DNA from: Luzula sylvatica
Taxonomy: Eukaryota; Streptophyta; Magnoliopsida; Poales; Juncaceae
NCBI GenBank assembly: GCA_946800325.1
Contig: OX326956.1
Coordinates: forward strand, 16,830,667 to 16,894,666
Reading direction: 5' to 3'
Length of the DNA stretch: 64,000 bases
Shown here: piece after piece, positions 1-12,058 of the stretch
Layout of the letters: each line of letters begins with the position of its first letter
Position numbering within the stretch: the first letter of the stretch is position 1
Program-made: the position numbers and the translations under genes
Notes under the pieces: generated by a model
Seen by the model: the letters and a program-made list of their open reading frames with translations, nothing else
Database searches by the model: none
What the model was told of the DNA's origin: nothing

Positions 1-226
1 AAATCTACCTATATACTAAATACTCCATTAATAATGATTTCATCAATGATTGTTGAGTTCCACATGATTATCTATATTGATGTGAATTTCAACAATTAGT
101 GATAAAATTAATGGATTTTTTGGTCAATGTAGCTTTGCTGCCTCTAAAAAACCGAAACTTCCAATCGAGAGTGCAGAATTGCAGCACTTCCCATACAGAA
201 GTTTCTCCACTTTTTGCTTCTACATT

Positions 227-538
227 TCAATATTCTTCGGGGATACTTTGCAAAGCCGGTTGCCAGCCACCGTACCGGACATTGACCGGTTCTTCTTTCT
301 TCGCACGCCTCCATCTGAGCACGCTGAAAAGCTGCTCTAACGTTGCTGGCGCATTTTTATAGCGGCGCTTCGCATATTTGTCCTGCTCTCGTTGATTCAT
401 AGCTGCGATCAAATGCTTCAACTCTCGCTTCGTCACCACGATTTTCACCTTGGTCACTCCATCTTCTTCTTCTCGAGAGACGAACTTCGCATTCTTGGTA
501 TCTTTCTTGTAAATTGAAGGGAGGAAGCACATGGCCAT
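227..538 (-). CDS. Small plant protein, UCP031279-like (LQSIPEE C-terminus)
   Basis: Single-exon reading frame of 103 aa from an ATG (ATGGCCATG). The centre is basic (VTKVKIVVTKRELKHLI, residues about 29-45). The C-terminus is GGWQPALQSIPEEY, a tail I associate from memory with the plant-specific UCP031279 family of short proteins of unknown biochemical role; the family name is a recollection, not a search result. No signal peptide or membrane segment is visible. A TATA-like box lies about 100 bp upstream, the right place for a compact plant promoter. The protein is only distantly related to the two 115-aa relatives at 8703 and 29709: it shares the C-terminal motif and the basic central region. 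Codon use and the lack of stops support a real gene. Confidence 0.7.
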   Translation of the reverse strand: MAMCFLPSIYKKDTKNAKFVSREEEDGVTKVKIVVTKRELKHLIAAMNQREQDKYAKRRYKNAPATLEQLFSVLRWRRAKKEEPVNVRYGGWQPALQSIPEEY

Positions 539-636
539 GGTTCTCTTTGTTAGGCTCTTAAATCTGAAATTAATGTCTTCTTATCTTTGGATTTGTATGA
601 GTTGGGTTTATGGCATTTGGGGTCTGATAACTTTGA

Positions 637-644
637 TTATATAG
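637..644 (-). promoter_or_regulatory. TATA box of the 227-538 gene
   Basis: The minus strand reads CTATATAATC here, about 100 bp upstream of the ATG at 538. Position and sequence fit a plant TATA box. No other promoter element was identified. Confidence 0.5.
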
Positions 645-946
645 GAGAGGATGTCGGCTATTTTTTTTATCAAAAAAAAGTCGGCTAATTAATTTGATAA
701 ATATGGAAGGCCAAATTGAAACCTACTACTTGTTCAAATGAAAATATTGTTTTATTGCATGTTGGTATTTACTATTTACAATCTTGATTTACATTGGAAA
801 ATGTAATATAACCAAATTACTGAGAATCAAACAGGCCTAGAAACAATGTATATGCTGAAGTAATATACACTTGCAAAATATTATATAGGTATTGACAATG
901 ACGGCTGTTGACAAAAAAATTTAGGGGGATAGATAATCTTTTTAAC
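645..946. other. Intergenic, no gene seen
   Basis: AT-rich sequence between the promoter of the first gene and the hAT-like element. No ORF with gene-like composition, RNA gene or repeat was found. Confidence 0.5.
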
Positions 947-954
947 AAAATTAT

Positions 955-1882
955 TAGGGGTGTACAAAAAAATTCTCCAACCCGATCCGGACCGACCCGT
1001 TTTTTACGGGTTTCGAAGTTGTTGGGTCGGGTCCGGGTTGGAACTTTGACAAATCCGTAAATATGGGTTGGGTTACGGGTTTGAAACTAAAAACCTGCAT
1101 TAACCCAACCCGACCCGTATAATTTCAAATTTCCAAATAATTGGTTAAGTTTTTAATATAAAATATATGGTATGCTAATTTTTCGTAAATTATATTGCTA
1201 TAATTTATTTATTATTAATTATTTTTAATATTATATAATATAGTATCTTCTTTTACCTTATATGAATATTATGTTTATCAAGTAATTAAGATTTCTCAAG
1301 TGAAAATACAAAATTTATTAACTTAAATCATATATGACATGTTTTGTTTTCTGACAAAAATGTGTATCCTCGTTTGTTACTTTTATTTTGTTTAAGAGTA
1401 AACTTCGTCTTTGATTATTATTTAGTGTTTTCTTTAATAGTAAATTTTTTTTATTTCTGTACGATATCACTATATCAGTTTTGTCACCATATAAATAATT
1501 AGTTTGAATTTTGAAAATTTTCTATATAATATGTGTTTTATATTTATTGTCGGAAAATATGAAATAAATATAATGAGATGTTGATTATGGATGTTTAATT
1601 TTGATTTGCATGTTTGTAAAATATTTTTCGACGATCTAATTAAAAATATAATTTTTGTTGCATATTTTTCTTGTGAACATATGAACATATATCGTTATAG
1701 TATGTATTTTTAAAAAAAAACCCGGCTAACCCGCCCAACCCGCCCAACCCGGTCAATATGGGCTTGAAAATTTTTATAGGTATCATAGGTTGGATTGGAT
1801 TGGAAAAATGAAAACCCGTTTTTATTGGGTTGGATTACATTTTAGATAAAAACCCGTCCAACCCGGTTTATGTACACCCCTA
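955..1882. mobile_element. Non-autonomous hAT-like DNA transposon, 928 bp
   Basis: The left end reads TAGGGGTGTACA and the right end is its inverse, TGTACACCCCTA. Both ends continue into GGGTTGG/CCAACCC-rich subterminal blocks. The flanks carry a near-perfect 8-bp target-site duplication, AAAATTAT at 947-954 and AAATTTAT at 1883-1890. TIRs starting TAGGGGTG with 8-bp TSDs are typical of hAT elements. The interior is AT-rich with no transposase ORF, so this is a non-autonomous copy. Confidence 0.75.
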
Positions 1883-1890
1883 AAATTTAT

Positions 1891-3454
1891 ACCTCAAAAA
1901 TATTTGGTGAGATTAAAAAGTAAATTTACATTGTTATACTGATAAAATCTCGTTATATATAATGTTTTGCAAAAATCTTGAGGACACAGCCTCCCGACCC
2001 TATTAAGATTTGTCCCGATTTTGATTATGAAAAAAATATGGCATACGAAGTGATGGATTTTGAATGTTTTTTTCCGGACAGCAGGGAAAATAGCCAATGC
2101 ATATTTTCATTAAATAAAAAATAATTACAACTGTTAATGAACAAGTAACCAGATAAAAAAAAAAAAAATCTTGAATGGTTTTGTTGGGAGGTAAAAATGC
2201 AAACAAAAGAAATCAATGCACATAAAATTTTCTTTCTAGATTAATGACTTCTGTCATTTTTTTTTTAATGTACTCAATAAGCGACCGCTTGTCGTTAATA
2301 GTGCCCAATTGTTCTTACAAAAATAGAAACAAAAAGTTACATTCCATTACAAAAACTTAAAAATAAATTTGAGAACTTTATAATGCTGGCAACTGGTATT
2401 TATGTTGCTAACAATGTCTGGACCACATAACAATGTCATTTTCATTGCTTTTGTTACATTTTGCGTCGTTGTCTTGAATTTTTTTTTTTGGAAAATTCGC
2501 ACATTTCTTTCAAACTAGATCGTTCATGTAATCGCAATGAGCATGCTGTCTCACATTTTTTTTTGTCGAACTTGATCTTGTTATTCCTCCAAAATTTTAA
2601 TAGATTTTGATTTTGATTTTGGTTTGTCGAACTTTCATTTTGATTCACAAGTCAACAAGTAACTATCACGGGAAGGATGAGTATAAATTCAAGGAAAAAA
2701 TTAGATTCATATTGATACTGCAATATATAGTTACAATAAAATTTAGGATACTAATAAAATAATATATAATAATAATTATATTAAACAAATATATGAGTGT
2801 GGGAGTAATACCCAAGCGAATATTTGAGATATATTACTAAATTTTTTTAATCATTAAATATACATCACCTTCAATATTTGTAATAAAATAATACTTTTTC
2901 TTTCTTGAAAATTTATGTAATAAATTGAGTAAATGATAATCTTAATACAAATTCAATGACACAAAATATCAAGTATTAACCTCCTATACTCACATGAATA
3001 ATTTAGCATTTTCGCAAATATAATAATTCGATACAATATATACATGACTTGAGGTGTGAATATCTCTTTATAATCATTGTGTTTTTACATAGCATCTTCA
3101 ACTAATTCAATCATTCCAATCATGATCACTGATATGATATCTTCTTAATTAAAAATTGCGATCATTTTTATTTTCTTAAAAATGTTCATTAGTTAGAGAT
3201 TTTTTTCAATTAGCGTCAATATTAGAAATCTAAAGACAATATACCTAGCTAATAAGTTAGTTTTTTTAAATATTTAAGCCTAGTACTAACTTAGTTTAAT
3301 TGTAATCTTGTTTAATAATAATAGTACTGCTAAAATATTTTTGTCTTCTTTTCACATGGTGGCTTGTCCTCCTTCTACGTGGATCCACGTTGTGGATAAA
3401 CAATTAAATAATAATAATAAATAATAAATAATAAATATATATTTCTAGAGTATT
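1891..3454. other. Intergenic, AT-rich
   Basis: About 1.5 kb of AT-rich DNA with short homopolymer runs. Reading frames here are short and of low complexity. No gene, TIR pair or LTR was recognised. Confidence 0.5.
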
Positions 3455-3470
3455 AAATATTTTTTGACTA

Positions 3471-3607
3471 GCCAATGGGCTCGTGGTCCAGTGGTTGGGT
3501 GTAAGACACAATAAATCATATGTTGTGAGAGGTTGTGGGTTCGAGTCCCATTGACACCAATGGATGGAGGACAACCGAGCCTTCTCCATTTACTCGTTTT
3601 TTTTAAA
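3471..3607 (+). mobile_element. tRNA-derived SINE with 16-bp TSD
   Basis: The head carries an RNA polymerase III A box (TGGTCCAGTGG) and a B box (GGTTCGAGTCC) at tRNA-like spacing, followed by a short unique body and a T-rich/A-rich tail. The 5' end does not pair with the region after the B box, so it cannot form a tRNA acceptor stem; it is a SINE, not a tRNA gene. A perfect 16-bp direct repeat, AAATATTTTTTGACTA, flanks it at 3455-3470 and 3608-3623, which marks the ends. The element is about 137 bp, a usual size for plant SINEs. Confidence 0.85.
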
Positions 3608-3623
3608 AAATATTTTTTGACTA

Positions 3624-4911
3624 AAATATATAACTATAACAAATTATTAAGTTATCTAATCACACATCCCCTAATTGACTCTTTAAACAAAAAACAATTA
3701 ACAAAGTTCGAAAAATAATTTATTACCTATTGCAAATAAGAAATTATAGTAACCAGGAGAAGTTTTGAATTATGTCTCGGGTTTTTCAATTTATCGTTAA
3801 TAAAAAAATGTTATTATAACTTTTATAAAAGTTTAATTGTGTAAAAATTGTATATTATGCAAGTTTTTCTGCACATACATATTACATACTTTATGTTTAT
3901 ATATTTACCTGTGAGTTCAATTTAATTACAAATCTATAATAATGGGGAGCATAAAACGAAGAAAAAAGTCCTACATATTTATTTATATGTGAAGAGGAAA
4001 AATTTGAAATAAACAATTTCTTTTTGAAGAGAAGAAAAAAGAAATATTTATTTTTGTAATTATATAATTTTTTATGTTTATTATTTTAAAGAGGGACCGA
4101 CCGTGAGCATTAATAAATTCTATCATTTTTTTATTAAAGAACAAAATTCTATAAAATTTATGTATGAATAAATTAAAAAAAATCATATTTTTCGCCATGT
4201 AGACATTACATCAAATATGAAACATCTGAGTTTATATTCATTAAATAAGTCTATTTTCTGTATGAAATTTGCAACTTTTATATTATCATTTGTTTTTTTT
4301 TATAATAAATGCAGAAGTCTCATATATATTTCATTCATTGATGTTAATGCGGACTGAATCAACAATTTCTCATAACATATGATTTTTTGTGTCTCGCATT
4401 CGATTCAACTAACTGAGTTATGGACCAATTGACTATATCATCAGTTGTTAATCATAAACTGATTTTGTTGTAAGATTGCAATGTAAAATTCATAGTTTAC
4501 TACGAAATTCATAAAATTATCATGTATTTTAAAGAAAAGTATAACCTTTTAACATTTATATGAATAATGTTAGATTATTAGTATGACAGTAACTAAACCT
4601 AATTCTACCTGTAGTACACACAGTATTTGATCTCCAGAAATATATACTTTTGAAGCACAATTATGTTGTTACTTTTTAACTTTGAGAGGCCAAAAATGTA
4701 TTTTTTGATACCTTGATTAATGTAAATGAAAGATGGGGTATTTCTTGTCTTGACTTGTGTTGCTTTATATCCATCAATTTGGCAATTAGCTAGATACATT
4801 AAATTAAACATGAACGACCAGATCAGGACTGGTCTGGTGCACATGCCATGACCGATTTTCTCGCTGAAGAAGAATCTAAACATTATTGATAGCTCCATTC
4901 ATTCATTGATT

Positions 4912-4912
<1 letters not shown>
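3624..4912. other. Intergenic, AT-rich
   Basis: About 1.3 kb of AT-rich sequence. No gene or bounded mobile element could be supported. Confidence 0.5.

Positions 4913-4989
<77 letters not shown>
4913..4989. repeat. (CT)n microsatellite, about 77 bp
   Basis: Uninterrupted CT dinucleotide tract. Confidence 0.98.
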
Positions 4990-4992
<3 letters not shown>

Positions 4993-5557
4993 GCACATGG
5001 CTACGTGGTTATCGTAATCGAATAAACATATAATTAGTTATCTTAATCCTATTGTTAATTGTTCTGTTATAGCAGTTACTAAACCTAATATATGTACCTA
5101 TCTTAGTTATCAAAATAATAATATACAATAAAGTGGAAAAGTCTTTAAGGCCTCAACTAATATATTCCCTAATCCGACGAGTTTTAATATCATATAAAAT
5201 GTTATTTTAGTAATTCGTAACAAATAAAGAATAAAATCTTAACCTAACATGCATCTATTCTTAAAATTATAACAAAAAATCTCAACTAATATTTTCAACG
5301 TTATAAGAAAATATATTCCCTTTTTCTTGTATTCTTCAAAGCAAATTTTTCGATCAATTCATCTCATTTTTGTTTATCGATATTTTTTTCAATTAAAATC
5401 ATAACTAATACTTAAACTTTTCTCAATTCTTTTTCTTTCCGATAAATTGGAGTAGGTTCATAGACTTACATCCAATATTTTTATTAAATTAAATATTTAC
5501 ATTAAGTAAAAATAAAGAAATTTTTTGGACAATATTAATTTAATATACATTGATCTC
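4990..5557. other. Intergenic, AT-rich
   Basis: No coding region or repeat structure recognised. Confidence 0.5.
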
Positions 5558-5567
5558 CTAAATTACT

Positions 5568-5736
5568 AAGTAATGATAGGGACCACGAATTTGTGACCAA
5601 GAATTGACCACACCTGTCACGTGGCAGCTGTCCATTGGCTGCATTAAAGTTGTGCAAAAGATGCAGCCAATGAGCAGCTGCCACGTGGCAGGTGTGGTCA
5701 ATTCTTGGTCACAAATTCGTGGTCCCTATCATTACT
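5568..5736. mobile_element. Fold-back MITE, probably Mutator-like, 169 bp
   Basis: The two halves are long inverted complements. The left half begins AGTAATGATAGGGACCACG and the right half ends with its reverse complement; pairing continues inward for roughly 70 bp to a short loop near 5645-5660. The flanks carry a 10-bp direct repeat, CTAAATTACT, at 5558-5567 and 5737-5746. Long TIRs with 9-10 bp TSDs fit Mutator-like MITEs. There is no coding capacity. Confidence 0.8.
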
Positions 5737-5746
5737 CTAAATTACT

Positions 5747-7572
5747 CACGTATATACAATCTTAACATTAGACGATTATTTATTACTCATTGAATTTTAC
5801 TTTCGTCCTTGTCCACCACGTTATCTCTGGAATTATCATATTAAGTAGCATTTATATTGTTTTTTCATCTTCGGTAAAGATTTTCGCACATCTTTCTTTC
5901 TAGATAATGAACGTAAAATACAATACAATTTGACTAACTTCCTTATGTACTCGCAGTTTATGCTGATTTCTACTAGCCCTTCAGATCCATAACTTCGACC
6001 TCCGTCGAAATACATGCTTACTGTTGACCATACCTTTTTTGAAAATTCACACTATTAAATAAGTGATTTTCTATATATTTTTTTGAATTGATGAAATTGT
6101 TTAAAATCTTATTTAATTGACACAATATCCAAATATATTTATTCTTAACGGAACTGATATTTCACACAAATTTATTATATTTGTATTAGCATTGACGCCT
6201 TTAATGAAAAAAAGTATATGCACTTTTGACTGTAAATTGTTTAGAAGAAGTCCACTTCTTGTAGTTGATTAGATAGAAATTCTTGTAGTTGTATTAATGT
6301 TTGAGATGATAAGTTCTCTCTTAATACTAAATTTTTACTTTTTTCGAAAAAAATCATCTACAAAGTCATCCGTATGAAATGCACAAGTTTTTAATATATT
6401 AAAACTCATACATCGTGATTTTATCATTCCATGTTGAGTCCCATAGCATAGTTTTTTTTGGCCGTTTCCAATCTCAACGTACATAGATGTCAAATAAATT
6501 TGTTCGAGAGTGAGACAATATTTCCATAGAGATGAATAACGATCATCAAAATTCAAATTTCACTCGTAGACATCTCTTTCCGTACGATGTTTTCTTTAGT
6601 TGAGCCCTAATATTATTCTTTTATCATGCGGCAGTACTATCCTCTTCGTCAATTTTGCTTCAGCTTTCTTGGATTCTTCAAAATCTTCGCTGCAATACTC
6701 TTCTCTTCGAATTGCTCTTCAATTTCTTGTAATTTTTCTTCAACTTTTCTTCAATTTCGAGTAAATTTCTGTAAATTTCTGTGGTACTCTCCTCTTCGAT
6801 AAATTTCTGTAATTTCTGTATTGAAAATTGAAAGATATCTCGAATAATTTGTGCAATTTCGAGTCAATTTTGTCTGTAAATTGTATGATCTATGTAATCC
6901 GTCATATGTGCAATTCTATAATTTATGTAATTTGCGCAATACATCGTTGCGATTTGTGCAATTTGTGCAGCCTGTGATTTGTGCAATTTGTGCAGCCTGC
7001 AATTTGTGTGATTTGTGCAATTCATCGATTTTTAAGTTCTTCAATTCTCTCTAATTTTTGTATAATGTCGAGTCTACGAGTTCTGTAATTTTTGTAATTT
7101 GTTGCCATCTTTGTAAATTGTAAATTGAAAGATATGATCTTGATAATCTTTGTAATTTATGTGCTCTCGAGTGTCGAGTCAATTATGAAAATTTGTTGCA
7201 ATTTTGTATGATAATTTCTTTATAATTGTAGGTATAATCATGAAAAATAATATGATATTTTTGTCGGAAAATGAAAACCAAAAAACAAAAAAAATGTGAG
7301 AACAAAAATATTTAAATGAATATGCTAGTTATGTGTTTTGTAATATTTTGAACTCGCTTTATTATTATATATTTTGTTTTACATTAAGATTTTTTTTTTT
7401 TGAAATGATGTAATTTTGTAATTATAGATTATCGTAACGTTATGTCACAGGCCTCCGAATACTCAGGACCGGTCCTGATCATGCCACAGACGTTTTTCGA
7501 TTATGTATCGTATGTTAATTAATTATACTATATATTCTAATTAACATGTTAATTATCTTTGTTCATCATCAT
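5747..7572. other. Intergenic, low-complexity in the second half
   Basis: No gene was recognised. From about 6640 to 7230 the sequence turns into degenerate, TTTGTGCAATTT/TCTTCAATTTC-type simple sequence, which produces a false repetitive reading frame. A fragment of similar appearance is not present elsewhere in the window. Confidence 0.5.
6951..6998. repeat. Short tandem repeat, 24-bp unit
   Basis: The unit GATTTGTGCAATTTGTGCAG (plus CCT and one base) occurs twice in tandem, followed by a degraded third unit to about 7025. Confidence 0.75.
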
Positions 7573-7574
7573 AC

Positions 7575-7685
7575 AGAGGATGTTTTGGTGAATTACCAAG
7601 GAAAGATAAAATTTTCCTCTGTAAGAATTGGCAGTCTAATTTAAAGGGTATTTTACCCCCACATTTCACCAAAATATCCTCTATA
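7575..7685. repeat. Short fold-back, possible MITE
   Basis: AGAGGATGTTTTGGTGAA at 7575-7592 is repeated in inverse, one mismatch apart, as TTCACCAAAATATCCTCT at 7668-7685. The 111-bp segment could fold as a hairpin. No convincing target-site duplication was found, so a mobile origin is only possible. Confidence 0.4.
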
Positions 7686-8702
7686 TACTAAATAACATGG
7701 TTATTAATAATGTGTAGAAAAGTTAACCTATATTAATCAATATAAATTATATGTTAATTATGTATAATGTGTTAATTGATGTATGTATGATGTTTTTGGT
7801 GAAATGGGTATGGGCATCCCAAATGGCCCCTTTAGAAGTCCTAACTTTTGCGGGCTTATTAAGCTAGTCTACTTGTGCAAGGCCTCTTCTACATATTAGG
7901 CTATGATAGACTATAGTATCATACATAATGTACTCAAATTGAAAATTCACTGCCATAATTCTTTCTTTACCAGCCCAAAATCGGCTCACATCCAAACAAA
8001 ACCCGTCAGTTTGTTCTTTTTTTTTTTTTTTTTTTTTTAATTTCTAATATTTCTTATTTTATGAATTATAATCAGAATTGTTTTAGTATAGGCTAAAATC
8101 CAGAATAACATTTTTCTAGTTTTATTTGAGATTAGTAACCTTAATTTGAGAGAGTTATGATCTATATATGGATGTTTTCATTGGGATAAATATAATATAT
8201 TAAGATTTTGCAAAGATACATAAATAAATAAATAATTGAAATTGTGCATGATTGAATACACATTACTTATTTGTCATATATGTTTCTTAAAAATCTCATT
8301 TTATAAGACAAGGCAATATGATTTAAAATTTACAGGGTCCTATAAATGTAATGTCTATTTTTTTCTGATCTCAATTTGGATGTTTACATTTTTATTTTAT
8401 TGTCATATATTCAAACACAAATAATTACAATATAAGCATACAAACATTCATATGAGTACCTATTGTATTATATTTACAATTCATTGTAGAATATAATTGA
8501 CAAAAAATCATACTAATTACATATAAAAACAACAAGAACATCAATAAAATTAGAAGAATGGATACTTTCTTGCATGACATGATAATATAGCCATGAAGAA
8601 AGGAAGAACACAAATACCCCTTAATTAGCAACTTGTAAAAAGATGAGTTGCTAAGTAGTTCTAGGAACAATAATTTACAAAGAAAAGGGAATATAGACAT
8701 TT

Positions 8703-9050
8703 TCAAACTTCTTCGGGTATACTCTGAAGCTCCGGCCTCCACCGCCTTCCATGCCGAACCGTAACCATTTCACGTTTCTTCGATTGCCTCCTGATCACAA
8801 CTGCGTTATGTAATTGCTCGAAGAAACGGCGTAACTTTTCTTTACGATCCACCCGTATAAGCGACTCGGCAATTTTTTTCGCTTCTTGTTGGCTGATGAT
8901 AATCTCATTTGTTCGAGTGGTGATCATTGTCTCTTCGAGTGCTTGTTCGATTGATTCGAGCGTCGTGAGATTGGTATGGATGCGAGAGCATCTAGATAGA
9001 AACTTATTGTTTGACGAATCATGAGCTATTTGAGGGTGTATAATCTCCAT
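8703..9050 (-). CDS. Small plant protein, UCP031279-like, 115 aa (copy A)
   Basis: Intact single-exon frame starting at ATG 9050 (MEIIHPQIAHDSS) and ending RRWRPELQSIPEEV. The middle is helical and charged (residues about 55-80, QEAKKIAESLIRVDRKEKLRRF), followed by a basic stretch (RRQSKKREMVTVRHGRR). No transmembrane or signal segment is visible. The LQSIPEE tail links it to the gene at 227-538 and to its near-identical paralog at 29709-30056. The family is plant-specific and, as far as I recall, of unknown molecular role. Promoter and coding region were duplicated together and both copies stay open, which argues for function in at least one of them. Confidence 0.75.
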   Translation of the reverse strand: MEIIHPQIAHDSSNNKFLSRCSRIHTNLTTLESIEQALEETMITTRTNEIIISQQEAKKIAESLIRVDRKEKLRRFFEQLHNAVVIRRQSKKREMVTVRHGRRWRPELQSIPEEV

Positions 9051-9121
9051 GGAACAGATCTATTTATATGTTTAATTAGTATTTGCTTGGTTAATTTGTT
9101 AATGGAATGATGGAGTATGTG

Positions 9122-9129
9122 TTTTATAG
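9122..9129 (-). promoter_or_regulatory. TATA box of the 8703-9050 gene
   Basis: The minus strand reads CCTATAAAACAC about 75 bp upstream of the start codon. The same motif precedes the paralog at 29709-30056. Confidence 0.6.
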
Positions 9130-9329
9130 GCGATGGGTAGCTGGCCAGCTCATGATGAAAGGTTGGAAAGAAGTTACTTAGATCGTTAGATAATGCGAAT
9201 ATTATGGAAGTTGAACAACTGGATAGTTCTGTGAATGTGATGGTATTATTTTATGTGAAAAGTCGGTGTCATGCATAATGTTTGGTTCTTTCCAAAGTCA
9301 ACTCATGGTGGTGGATCGATCTTATTAGA

Positions 9330-10303
9330 AAATTTTCACCATCACATTGTCTGTTACATGTTAATTAGGATATAGATTAGGATTTGGTGGTGAAATATGG
9401 AGGCAAAGTAAAAATTATATTATATTTATTTGAGGATAAGATATATACTATACTACAATTAAGACCCAGACATAACACAATCGTTTATTTGAACTTCTAT
9501 GATAAGATGCAACTATAAATGTAAAAAAGTAAAATTTAAAGTTACTAATCACACATTTTTTGATTGTCAACATAAAATAATTATAGTTTGTAAATTTTAG
9601 GAACTTCCAATTCCAATATTTATTCTCTCTCACAAGTTTGATGACATTGTTATGATTTAACTTAATTCATTATTTGACTTATTAATTGTTATAACCTTAA
9701 TTGTTATGATTTAATATCTTCATTATGATTTAATATCTTAATTTTTAACATCTTATTTCAGGGCAACATTTGTGAGAGGCAATTAACGAACGATTACATA
9801 TAGTAAAAATAATAGTTTTAGAAATACTTAAAAATGTTACAACCTTAAGATTTTTTTTTATTTTCATAAAGAGTACCCCAAAAATGTTATTGTAAATTTG
9901 TATCGTGAAAAATCTCAAGATAATAATGTGACCATATATATCGTTATTAGATTCTGATAGTTTTTGAATCTGACATCCATTATGCCCCTATTATTAATAT
10001 TTAATCTGTGATTTTTTCATTGATCTATTTTTATCTCCTTCAACATTTATTAATATAATAACTATTTACTTTAATAAAACATTTTAGTCATTTATTAATA
10101 TAATAACATTTTAGCCATTTATCACTCAATTTTTTCATTATTGTATAATGTAAATGTACCACTTATATAATTTGAAAATACATATTCTTGACAGTTTCTC
10201 GTCAAGCATCCGTCAAGAATCCGCCAACCCCGTCAAGAACCGTGAAATCCAATTTGTTCATGTTCCATTTTTTGAGCCTGCTTTTGTATTTTCACTTAAA
10301 TTC
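9330..10303. other. Intergenic, AT-rich
   Basis: No gene seen. A cluster of CGTCAAG words (about 10200-10245, four occurrences with small variation) is the only local structure. Confidence 0.45.
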
Positions 10304-11014
10304 CCGTGTTGTTCAAATTGATTTTCTCCAATGACTTGAATACAACAACAGATAAAAAATATGAACAATGATTGTATTTTAAAATCATCTACAATATTGT
10401 AATTATGGTAGATGGTATAACGAATTTCTCGATATTCATATGGTTTGAATTCTCGGTCATTTCGTAATGCTTAATGCATGAATTTTATGCCAGTTTTTCA
10501 CAAACTTACTCGTATTGAAAATATTTACCAATATATTCTAGAGAAATATATAGATTATTTTTCATATATATTTGCTCATGCCAAATGTACGTTCGATCAT
10601 AAGTATCAAACGATAATTCATTAATTTGCGTGCTCGAATTATCAAATAGTACTGTTTAAAGCACTATTTATTTGTCTTCACGCGACTCGCACTTTTCATC
10701 ATGGTTCTGAAACTCGGACTCGGACTCGGACTCGGTTGGCTCCGGAGACTCGGGACTCGGATGACTCGGACAAGACTCGGACGAGTCAAAAAAAAAACTC
10801 GGACGGTTAGTAAAAAAATCGGAAAAAATAGAAAAAAATAAAAAAAAATAATTTTAAAAATAGATAACCATTCATAAACATGATACACACAAATTCAACT
10901 AATAAAACCTAAATTTTTATACTGTAAAGTGAAGTATGCCTAGTATGGCTAGTATGGCTGAAATAAAGTATGTACTGTAAAATCTTTATGCACTGTAAAA
11001 ATGAAATTGAAGGA

Positions 11015-11288
11015 TGTGTAAAATAAAGACAATTTTTATACAACTACAATCCATTTTAATATAACAATCTTTAAAAAAAAAAAAAAAAAAAATCACATCT
11101 CATATGCAAAATATCATTCGAATCTGGATGGTATGTATGTATATTTGTAAATTGTAAGCCTACCCTTAAAACTTTTAGTTTCTTTTGTTAATTTCGATTT
11201 TCATAAATTTAGGTGTAAAATAAAGAAAATTTTTATATAACTACAATTCATTTTGATATAACAATCTTAAAAAAAAAAAAAAAAAAAA
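11015..11288. repeat. Direct repeat inside the hAT element
   Basis: About 75 bp beginning GTGTAAAATAAAGA and ending in an A tract occurs at 11015-11090 and again at 11212-11288 with few differences. Confidence 0.7.
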
Positions 11289-11399
11289 ACCTGAATTTTA
11301 GGAATCAAAAATTATTTTAAAACAAAATAATTTAAAAAATAAATAAATTATAGATAAATAAACTTGTATAAAAACTATAATATTTAACGATAGAATAGT

Positions 11400-11402
<3 letters not shown>

Positions 11403-11483
<81 letters not shown>
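11403..11483. repeat. (TA)n microsatellite, about 80 bp
   Basis: Uninterrupted TA dinucleotide tract inside the 10700-12160 hAT element. Confidence 0.98.
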
Positions 11484-11485
<2 letters not shown>

Positions 11486-11614
11486 CATTTATATGCATTG
11501 TTTTTTTTATAAAAAATTATTTTAATACACATACAAAGACCTCATACCAATAATTTATTTTATACACATATAACCTGAATTTTAAGTACTTTAAAAACTT
11601 GAAAAATAATAACC

Positions 11615-11856
11615 CGATTTGTGTATTCCCAAATCGGGATTCAATTTCTCAGTTTTTTATTATCTTAAAAAAATCAGTTCTTTAATTCTGTCTTTTTTTT
11701 AAACTGATGAAACCAAGTAAAATATTCTCATCTTCTGATTTGTGTATTCCCAAATCGGGATTCAATTTCTCAATTTTTTATTATCTTAATAAACCAGTTC
11801 TTTAATTCTGTCTTTTTTAAAACTAATGAAACCAAGAAAAAGATTCTCATCTTCTC
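11615..11856. repeat. Tandem duplication, about 120-bp unit
   Basis: A unit beginning near GATTTGTGTATTCCCAAATC is present twice in succession (about 11615-11736 and 11737-11856), with a few substitutions. Confidence 0.8.
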
Positions 11857-12012
11857 CAATTGAAAATCGGGGTTCTTTTTCAAAACATAACAACCAACAA
11901 TGGTGTTCCTCTCTCTCTCTCGAGATGCTCTGGTGGGTAGGAAGAAATGATGTTCATCTTGATAAGTCGCTCTAAGTTTCTCAGTACGAACTATAGTATA
12001 TACCCCATTCTT

Positions 12013-12016
<4 letters not shown>

Positions 12017-12056
<40 letters not shown>
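12017..12056. repeat. A40 homopolymer
   Basis: Run of 40 adenines inside the hAT element, not at a retroelement 3' end. Confidence 0.95.

Positions 12057-12058
<2 letters not shown>

Larger units (their letters stand above)
7822..9320. repeat. Segmental duplication, copy A (gene plus flanks)
   Basis: This 1.5-kb segment is repeated in the same orientation at about 28793-30315. The duplication covers the 115-aa gene, its promoter and about 0.9 kb of downstream DNA. The downstream part also occurs inverted at 32453-33020. The two copies keep the same TATA box and start codon, and differ by scattered substitutions and small indels. Confidence 0.85.

Noticed and set aside
3476..3568. tRNA gene
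   Set aside because: A and B boxes are present, but the ends cannot form an acceptor stem and the unit is flanked by a 16-bp TSD with a tail. It is a SINE.
6851..7054. 67-aa cysteine-rich protein
   Set aside because: Produced by tandem TTTGTGCAATTTGTGCAG units; low-complexity sequence.
11298..11532. Tyr-Ile repeat proteins
   Set aside because: Translation of a TA dinucleotide tract.
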